From Cristatella mucedo (lineage: Eukaryota > Bryozoa > Phylactolaemata > Cristatellidae): 64,000 nt of DNA. How positions within the stretch are numbered: position 1 is the stretch's first letter; the number at the start of each line of letters is the position of its first letter. The notes below the pieces were generated by a model. That model was given only the letters and a program-made list of their open reading frames with translations, was not told where the DNA came from and ran no database searches. Location: NCBI GenBank assembly GCA_009760855.2, contig WPIO01000049.1:1119501-1183500 (forward strand). The letters are read 5' to 3'. Of this stretch, positions 45,601-55,707 are shown piece after piece. A program made the translations under genes and the position numbers.

Positions 45601-48163
45601 TTACCACAGCTCGTCATAGTGTCTTTGATAGGAACGGTAGAAGGGAGACCAAGCTGAAGTTGCTCAGGCTCTCTTCGTTTAGTGTTGCTTTCTTGAGTAA
45701 TGATCTGACTGCAGCCTTTTTGAAAGGTGCTGGGACATGACCTGAGGCTAATGACATATTTAGTATTTTAGTTAGGCATGGCAGCACTAGGTCTACGCAA
45801 CGTAGAAGCTGGACAGTGGGAATAATGTCCATACGACTATTTTTTCTGCCCTTATTAAGATATGAACTCAGAATGAGGTCATGCGTGCTTCCTTTCCAGC
45901 ATATGTTCATTCCCTAGAAAGAGATTTAGCTCTCTTGTGGTGCTAAGCAATGTGTTATTATTGTACTTATAATCAATCCAGATCATTTTGAGAGTATATC
46001 CGGTATGTAAAAGTCACTGCCTATCTGCCTACCGACATTTACCAATAGGGAGAGAGCCCATACGAATATAAATGCTAGTGGCAAAATAGTCATAATAATA
46101 TTAATGACGAGTCACATGTATAGCACCCTGAGATAACTTAATCAAATACACTCTGATACGTGTAATTAAAAAATTAATTTTTTGGAACAAGATCAAATGT
46201 GAGAAAACGCACTTTGATAGCTATGGATCCGAAGCAAAAGAGGGCAAAGCATGTAGTATGCATGGTAACTCATAGGTTAAAGTGAGAAAAATAAACAATG
46301 GGCACCATTTGGCAGTCTTTCTAAGCAAATTTGGAGTTCTCCGGGAATAGCCAGTTCATATTCTATTTGTAGTGTTATCGATTGCAACCAGATGGGTACC
46401 TCGCCTGTCGGATCGGTTAGTGACATTATTCGAATAAACCCCACAGGTGTGAATGTAATGATAAAAAATTGTGCGTGCAGTGTTCGTACTTGTAAAATAC
46501 TCGAGAACTCATTTGGTTCTGCTACGTTTAAACGTGGCTCTCGGTGACTGCTGCCGGGCCCCAATCCTATTCTTAGTCTCCCTTGTATATCCTATCCTTT
46601 GTCACACATGTATGTTTATGTGTAATTCACTAATCCATGCTCCTGCTGGATTGTAATTGGCTATTAGCTGAGGAAAAAATAAAAATGTCACAGTAGCAAT
46701 TAAGTCTCTTACCTACCAGATCTTTTCGATTTGACTAAGGAGAGTGTTCAATACTGCCCTCCAAGCCTAAGTGGCTTTCGGTGCACGTTCAGTAGTCAAC
46801 AGACTTTATCTTACTCAACAAAGAGTATGTGAGAAGCATAGTTGTGTCTGTAGGCCGGTCGATGAAGTGAGTAACATGGTAGTACCAGTGTAGGACGGAT
46901 GGATAGAAAAATATTATCTTGTTTGAATTATACCCTAAGAGAACTTAATCTCTTTCCTGGCTCTTCACATGCACCGCAGGGCTCGAGCCCACGATCTTAG
47001 TCGTCAAAGGCGAGCGCCTTGACCTCGGTCATCAAAGGTAAGCACCTTAACCCCTGGGCCAATCCAAACGAAGGATGTGCAAGAGATGGCAGCAGGATGG
47101 GAGATGTTTTGCATAAGAATTGTCCACAATCTATGAGTCGAAGATCTCAAGCGTCTGTCAATAGTGATCTTTTGATTGAAAGAATGGAACAGCTAATTTA
47201 TTGTACATGGAGGATCTGAGGGTACAGCAAGGCTGAAACTGCTGTAGTAGTTAATCTAGTTATGAATGAGTTAAGCCATGGTGGTCAGAGTAAGAATGTT
47301 GTTCTGCATCCGTTGATTATCCGTAGCCTTGATTCTCCTTCAGCAAAAAGGACATGTGGCTGAGCCTCTTGGCTTTTTAAAGAACCTTGCATTTGCATTT
47401 GTCACCATTTGAAGGGGCTTAATGACTCTTTTTGTTAGTTTTTAAGTTGGCTAACCTAGACCGAACCAGGACGCTCTGAAGATCATTAGCCAGCCACCGT
47501 GGTAGATTGTCCCTAATCTTAAACAGGGATCTAGTGTGATGGCTAGCTGGAGAAGTGGTTTTCAGAATGAAACTTGTAAACGCCGATGGGTCGTCAAAGA
47601 GGATATCTAATTTACGAACACGTGGTGACGGTCGTACTTCAGCACCACCAATTAGAAAAGCAAAGTATGTTGATCCAGTCATAGGTGTAGGGTATCATAT
47701 GAATCGTAGTTCGGTTGTATCGTCGTTTAGCTAAAGGAAATTAGGTGACATCCAGGATCTAATGTCTGCAAAGCAGGCATTCAGTTTATCTGGCGCTGTA
47801 ACTAATTGGTTTGAATTACAAGTACTGCGTGGTATCGTCGGTATAGATTCGATTGGTGATGGTTTTTTCTTGAGGCACTACTTTATAAATGGAGAACAGT
47901 GAAGGGCCAAGAATAGACCCATATGAAAGTCCACGGTTGTCTGGTCTGCATGGAATGGACTAGACCCAGATGAACAAGTACGATTAGAACCTTGTCACAG
48001 AGCCTTATCTGCCAGACCGATCGTTGTTCTCAAACGTTTTAGTAGGATACTGTGATTAATAGTTCTCTCACGAGCTGTAAAGCACCTGATTAGATACATT
48101 TTCGTTGGTGCTATGCAAATGGCGTATTAATCTTAGGATTATAATAGTCTCAAATGTATATAT

Positions 48164-48248
<85 letters not shown>

Positions 48249-50205
48249 GAATTAATATTTATATTAATGTATATATATAATTATATGATTCATTTGTATA
48301 TCACTCTAAAGGAACTTACGCAGGCTCTTCACATATGCTGTGGGGGCTCCAGCCCACGACCTCGGTCGTCGAAGGCATCTGGGCAAACCAGGGCAGCATG
48401 CTACCAAAAGATCGAGGAGGACCAGGGCAGTGACGTCGTTGCCGGCCAGAATGTTGTCGGTCAGGTGGAGGAAGACAGTTGAAGGGAATGGTGTCACCTG
48501 AATCCGGACTGCAATTCTCCTGTTAAATTTTAGTTGTCAACATGCTCCACAAGCTGATTAGCGACAATCTTTTTGGGAATCCTAACCCAAAAGATTAAGG
48601 ATAAAGGAGGACTGTGCGATCATTTTCCCCAAGATCTTAGAATCCAATCTGGACCTCGTAAAGTGTTCGAACGATCATTCGAACGATTGACGATTTGACA
48701 CGACTTCGAAACAAGCACTTTAGGAAATCAAGCTTTAGAAAAATCTCAAATATGACTACTCTAAGCTTGTTCCTCCCTCCCTCCCCCCAATGAAGAGCAA
48801 CGAGTAGATGGCATGGGCAATGCACGTGGTAAGCTCTTTGTGTAGGCTGTAATAAAGGTAAAAATGTCATCGAATGCCTGCATTTGACTGCCGATGCTTG
48901 CGAGCCGTGCGCTAGGAAGCACTCGTGCTGGATGTGACCCTGCAAACTGGTTGTGAAGTGTGCCGTGTGCCATTTACACTCTCTGGCGGGATTAGGTTGC
49001 TGCACTGTCGTTCGTATTGGTATCAGCTACGGCTGGATGCTTGTATTGTTGCCAGCAAGCACCTTCAGCTGTCGACGAAAAACCGCTATGTTTCTGATTT
49101 TGCCTAATCGAAGTGCACTCACTCGCAGCTCTCACTCACTCGTTGTCTCTATCATGTCTTGCTGTATCTTTCGTTTTTTTCAATCTTGTCTTTGTCTCTT
49201 TTTTCGTCGTGTCGTAAGTCCCTCACTTCTCTCTTGCTTATGTCTAGTATATGTCTTTCTCTCTTTGTGTGTGTTTATGTATGTGCCTCTGTCTCTGACA
49301 GTTCTCGAGCCAGATGTTCGATATTGCCTTAGAGAGGCCGTGCTTGATCATGGATGGGTCTTGTTTGTGTAGTAGTCAGCAGGTCCTCCTAGACTGGTGT
49401 GTGCAGTAGAGCCACTGCCTGAGTGGCGCCTAGAGCAGCAGTAGCATCGGAAGAGGCAGCAGCATAAGCAGCAGCTTCAAAGATAGCGACATAGGCAAAG
49501 GCAGCAGCAGCAGTAGCATTGGTAGCATCAGTAGCGATAGCAGCAGCGGCATATACAGCAGAGCCAGCATCAGCTGAAGAAGCCGTGGCAGTAGCAGTGG
49601 AGCCCATCTTAGGCTTGCTGAGGCTTGCAAGACACCTAGCTGGATCGAGGCTCCCACTCGTGTTGGCCAAGTTGGCTGAGCCTGAGCCTTGTGCTGTCGT
49701 TAGCAAGCCGATTCTACTGCGCTGGCCCGTGCTCGCTTCACTGCCTGATCTCCAAGTTCTTTAGGGTCACCTGTGGAGCACTCATTTCTAGCGTGTCGAG
49801 CTATGCACTGCGTGCCTAATCTAGTCGTGCACGGTGTGTTTGGTTAGAGGCTGTGTTAGGCTGCATGACGCTGCAAACTGCAGCTTCGTGGCTTCGATAT
49901 TTTTATGTTCAGTGTCTCTGCATTGCCGTGCGCATCTTCCACAAAGCCACGAAGACAGTATGTTACACCAGAGAACGATATATGACGTGCTCATAGCTCC
50001 AGGGGCTTGATGGTTGCTTGCATGTCTATCCTTTCGGCGTGCTCCCTTTTAGCTCTCAGATTAAAGCGCAGCTGAAGCGCAAGGTGCTGGAGGAAGGTGG
50101 AGTTAAGAATTCAGCGTCCGGTGACACTCCTGCCAAGCGTCTTCGGCCTGCCGGTGAGTAGATTGAGTAGACTGCTAGCTCTAAACTTTGCTTTACTGCC
50201 CAGAC

Positions 50206-50236
<31 letters not shown>

Positions 50237-53200
50237 GAGACAGAGAGAGAGAGAGAGAGACAAAGAGAGAGACAGAGACAGACAGACAGACAGAGAGGGA
50301 GACAGAGACACAGAGAGAAGAGAAAGAGAGAGAGACAGAGAGGGAGACGGAGAGAGACAGAGAGAAGAGAGAGACAGAGCCAGACAGAGAGGTATGGAGG
50401 AAATAACGGTGAGACCGACAGAACAAGACGAGCCGTAAGCAGTCATGCAGACTGAGCTGTCATATATATGTGTCAAGGGTCACGATTCTATTACAATTGG
50501 TCACCGAAGAGTTGGCTGCACTGGCTTGGATTTGCTGTACTATCTATGCAGTGCTAGTGCATTTTGTGTTCATTCCATATTCAAGATGGTTTCTTGTTAA
50601 TGTATGGTGCGTGCAAGATAACCGTGAGCTATAACTGTTGGCATGTAAAAGCCCCTGTGTGGCCTTGCCGAGAGCATGTGACAGCATGAACAGTTCCTTC
50701 TGGTTTGTTTGCTCAGCTATTATCATGAGCAGTCGGTGAAACTTTTTTTGATAATAAGATACTTTAAATACTTCCTCTTTTGAAAACTAGATCATTGTAA
50801 TTCTTCATTTTTCATTGCAGAAATGCTTGATGACCGAGTTAATGGGTGCAAAGAAAATAGCTGCTTGCGAGACCAGTTTTGTTTCCTTCATATTATTGAA
50901 AATGTATTAGCTGAATGGCAACCTATTCGTGCATGGCACACTCTATTCTGCTGAATTTGAAGTCATACAGAATGACATTGCACGTGATCTCGGGACTTGT
51001 GAGGTGACAATCCGGTCAGGATGACTAGTCGTTCTCAAGTGTAATCCAATTTTCTTCTTGCATTGGTCATCATGTCGTGGTTTGCATCCTGAGTGTGCCG
51101 GCCTTTTCAAATCTATGCAGAACCTGACGAACTTATGTGAATATGCATAATTTCCTTTTTGTCACCTGCCGCTCCTGTAAGAAAACCAATAACACAAATA
51201 GGCTTTTTGTTGTCTACAAATCTAGGCTTGACAAAATAGGGGGTTTTAGATCTAGCATTAAGAGATAATCCACAAATATTGTTGTGGTTTTGTCTTTCAA
51301 GATTTTGATTTTTTTTTTTAACAGAGTTGGTATTTCTATCCTAATTTGGTACACGGACAGCTCATAGATTTTAACAGCAGACAGTGAAGGTACTTAGATA
51401 TTATTAGCAGCCGGTGAAGGGTTCGTCATCAACCTAGTCACGGTAGGCCAATGGGCAGTTGGAATGAAAAAAAAATAATCGTGAAGCTTAGCTGATTTAA
51501 TAGCCTCATTTAACTGCCGAAGAGCCTTTGCAGCTATTGGCCTGCTTGCATAAGTCAATAGAAAAACTGTCATCTGCATGACTTGAACCCTCAACCTGGG
51601 CTGTGGACTTTGAGCACCTTCCCTTAAGCTGAGAGCTAGGGGCAAGCCAAGTTCATCCGGATGTAAGCTCCTTAGCAGCACAGCACTCTGGGTTAGCGAT
51701 GGGAGAAGAGCTGGCTGATGTGTGGTGCACCATTTATTTAGACAGAAACTGAGCACTATTAACAGAGTGCTATAGGCTATAGTCAGCCTGCTGTGACCTG
51801 CGACCTTTCAGCTTGCCAGCCATCTGTGGGAAGAACCTTGGTAAACAAGATGTGCCCCTCCCTCTCCGGCCAGTGTGTTTGGGTTGGCTTTGGTCCGGAA
51901 GCTGGTCCGTTATAGCAACTGCTGTTTTGCTAAACTGTGGTTAAGTGCAGATTAAGTTGGACCTGCAAGTGACAGCCACTCACCTGTTGGGGTGAGGACG
52001 GCATGCATGTGTAAGCCTTCGGCCACACTAAGTTTTGCTTTGGATAGGGCCTCATTAAATACGAAGGTCACACATTGCTTACATAAGGGGGGGCCGCATC
52101 TCACCCGTGTGTCCTAGTCATAACGGCTGTACTCAAAGACTTTGCTCTTGTAATTGGTGAGACGACTGGGAGACCGGCATCATATGAGTGGAAATTAGGC
52201 ATCCTCTTTGATAACTGCTTGACGTTAAAAATAGAGTTGGTTTGGCCCAGTGGTCAAGGTGCTCGCCCCGACCAAGGTCTGACCGAGGTCGGGGGGGGTG
52301 GGGGAGCTCGAGCCCCGTGGCATATGTGAAGCGCCTGAATAGAGATTAAGTTCACTTTGGGTGCTATGCAAATGAATTATATTAATATGCTATTATATTA
52401 TTAGTCACCAGCACGCAGCATCGGTGAAGCATAGTGCAGTGCCGAAGGAAGAGGAGTGTTGATGTGCAAGTGCTAGCAGTTCCTGCACTATTTCATTGCA
52501 GCATAACTTCGCCCCTATGCACCGCAATGTGCTTGCATTTAAGTTGCACCATTCGATCGTGCTTTCTTTGCAGCAAATGTAGAGCGCCTTGAAAGAGATT
52601 GAGTTCAGTGAGGGTGCTATATCAAGTGTATTATTATTATTATGTGTGTGTGTGCTGCGCTTTTGTTCGTCGTTTCTTAGTGATTTTTCTCTTTGAGAGT
52701 GTCTTGCAAAGCTGCTCAGAAGTGGCTGGCATTCCTGAGGCAGGGGGAGGGAAGTGAGAGAGACTTCCCCAGACAGGCAGTGCATGCTTTTAATTAACTG
52801 CCACGAGAGCCTGAGCTTCAATCATGATGTTATCGTGGTGCACTTTTGTTTTATTCGGTGTCTGCGATTCCTGGCGACTTAGCTTCCTACTCATGTCCCA
52901 GACAGACTCATGCATGTTCTTATTGAAAGGCACAGTGCTCCAGCAGCGCTTGTATAGTGTCTCGACAGTCTGTGTGTTGCTGCTGAGAGCAACGTAAAGG
53001 CTGGGCTCACTCGTTCATGCATTCGGGTGTTTGCATCAAGCTACAGAGCTTGCACTGCATTGACTGACGACCAGTCGTAGGCCGGTTCGAAACCATCCAA
53101 GGCTTTGGAGAGGCAAGTCTCTTGCATGAGCTGCTGAGCCTCGTCACTCGCAATGAGACAAGTCTCGTTGCTCGATGTCAGGCATCGACTGCGTGTTTAG

Positions 53201-55632
53201 TGGCCGGTGTTGCGTACCGAAGCCTCTTGTGGAAGCGACTACGTCCCTTCTCATCCCCTTCCTCCCTCCCCTCCCCCTCCTTCCCTCCCTCCTCCCTCCC
53301 TCCTTCCTCCCCTCCCCCTCCCTCCCTCCTTCCCTCCCTCCCTCCTCCCTCCCTCCTCCCTCCTCCCTCCCTCCCTCCCTCCCTCCTCCCTCCCTCCCTC
53401 CCTCCCTCCCTCCTCCCTCCTCCTCCCTCCTCCCTCCCCCCTCCCTCCCTCCCTCCCCCCCCCCCCCCCCCCCTCCCTCCCTCCCTCCCTCCCTCCCTCC
53501 CCCCCCCCCGGTGGCCGGTCGTCTTGTCGAAGAAAGAGCAGTGCTTGCAGTCTCTACATGTGGCGCGTGCTACGCATGACCATTATCGCCTTCGGTTGTC
53601 GTCGAGCAGAGGGCTTGCTCTGCAAAACAAAGCATGGTTGCTACAGGAAAACAGACGGTCTCGTGCTGGCACACCTAGCCTGTAGTGTGTGGCCAGGCAG
53701 TGGGCATGGTTAGCAAGCCTGCTAAATAGGATAAGTGCAGACCCTCGGAGTCAAATTGTGGTCTGGCCTGCAATTTCCATAGTCGTCGGATGCAGATGAT
53801 GATTAGCTGTGTCCAGCAGCACCTCCAGATGGAAACTGGGCAGGAGGAGCTGTGTCTGTGCCAGCAGTGGAAATTGCTACCAAGGTTGGTGTGTGGCGTC
53901 AGCAACCGGTATACCCGGGCATTTGGAGAACTATTTGCTGGATGCTATAAACTGATCCACGATGTGGGTCTATAGGTTAATCAATGTGCTTACAGATATG
54001 CTCATGCTACCGGTCGTGACATTTGGCTTTTGGCTCACTTTGGAGACTGAGCTCAATGTGAACTTCCGAGTGTACCATAGGCTTTGCACAGCAGTTTAGC
54101 TAGCTTGCAACTTCAGCCAGTGCCCAGAAATAGATGTGTCGTGAATGGGAAAGCACGAAACTCTGCAGCTAGGTGTGACTCTGACGTGAGCATCGCAGTT
54201 GCCATATTACATCACTACTTGCCGACCTGCTGTGGCTCCGAGTCAGGCAACTCATCGACTTCAAGGTTGTCACTCACTTTCAGGTCACTTCATTCTTCAG
54301 CTCCTGCTTACCTATCTGATCTACTCCCCCACCAGGCTAAGCATCGTACCACTCGCTGTTCGGAATCGAATGGTTTGCCTACACCTCATACGAACATCAA
54401 ATCCTTTGGTGACCGTGCCTTTAGTTCGTCTGCTCCCAAAGCCATGAACTCACTCACCCCTGCACCACGAGATCCTCTGACTTGACTGCATTTTAAAGGA
54501 AGCTGAAACGCATTTATTTATCACAACATTTAGTGGGTCCATGTAATTTGTCCTTTACGTGCTTATCGGTGCTGACACTGTACTGCATTTTGCAACTAAC
54601 CACATTGGCATGCTGACCCTGTGCATGTCACCCCTACCTCCATGTTATGCTTGTTTTCGTTGAGCGTGCTACCACTAACCATTAGATCGTGCTTCATTTG
54701 CAGCGACTGTAAAATGCCTAGAAATAGATCGGGTTCTCCGAGGGCACTATGTCAAATGTATTACTGTTATTAGTAACAGTAGTAGTAGCTGGAGAAGCAT
54801 GCTTGCAAACATGCCTGATCGGCCATTTGTTATTAAAATAAGCGGCCGGCCGTCTGCTTATTTTTCTACTTGAGTGGTCTGGCAGTGTCGGCATGACTCT
54901 TACCCTCCCGTAAATTGTGATTGCTCTGTCTGTTACGTTGGGGCAAGGTTAAATGTCCCGAGTAGATGCAAGGGCAATGTGGCAGTCCATAGCAGTCGAG
55001 TAGCAGCAGAGAAGACGAGAGAAAGAAACGGCGAACGTCTTGAAGGTGTACGTGAGGATTTGATCTCCGCATTCCGGTATATTCTTAAACTCTATGTTTC
55101 CGAAACGCAAATCGATTTGGCAGCATAGACCACTCACTATCAGCCAAGACCTCTTGGCGATAACTTTGTATTAAATATGGGATCAGCTAATATGTGAGTG
55201 ACACCTTGATACAAATGCAATTGGAAAGCCACAGTTTCCATGCTTGCACTAATCATAGCTGTGTTCGCAGGGCAAACAAGAAAAATTTTCAACATGACAT
55301 GTTATGCTGACAGATACTGAACAAATGGGCATACTTGTGACCTTGGTGGGAGCTCAGATAGTATTTGGTGGTGGCTGTCATCATTGTTCGTAGGGCAGAC
55401 TTGAGATGTTGGTTGCTGCACTGGCAATGCAAATAGCAAGGCTGGCGTTAGGCTTCTGCTTGTAGTTGTACCGCTCAAAATAATCCAATCGGTCCAGAAA
55501 TGGAGTATGGATGCATTGAGCAGAAACCGATAGACTTTTGGCTTATTGGCATTGTTTAGCATCTGTCTGTCAAAGCTGCTGTTTAGGATTTAAGCCTGGC
55601 TAATTGCTGAAGAGGGTAATATGATACCGATG

Positions 55633-55707
<75 letters not shown>

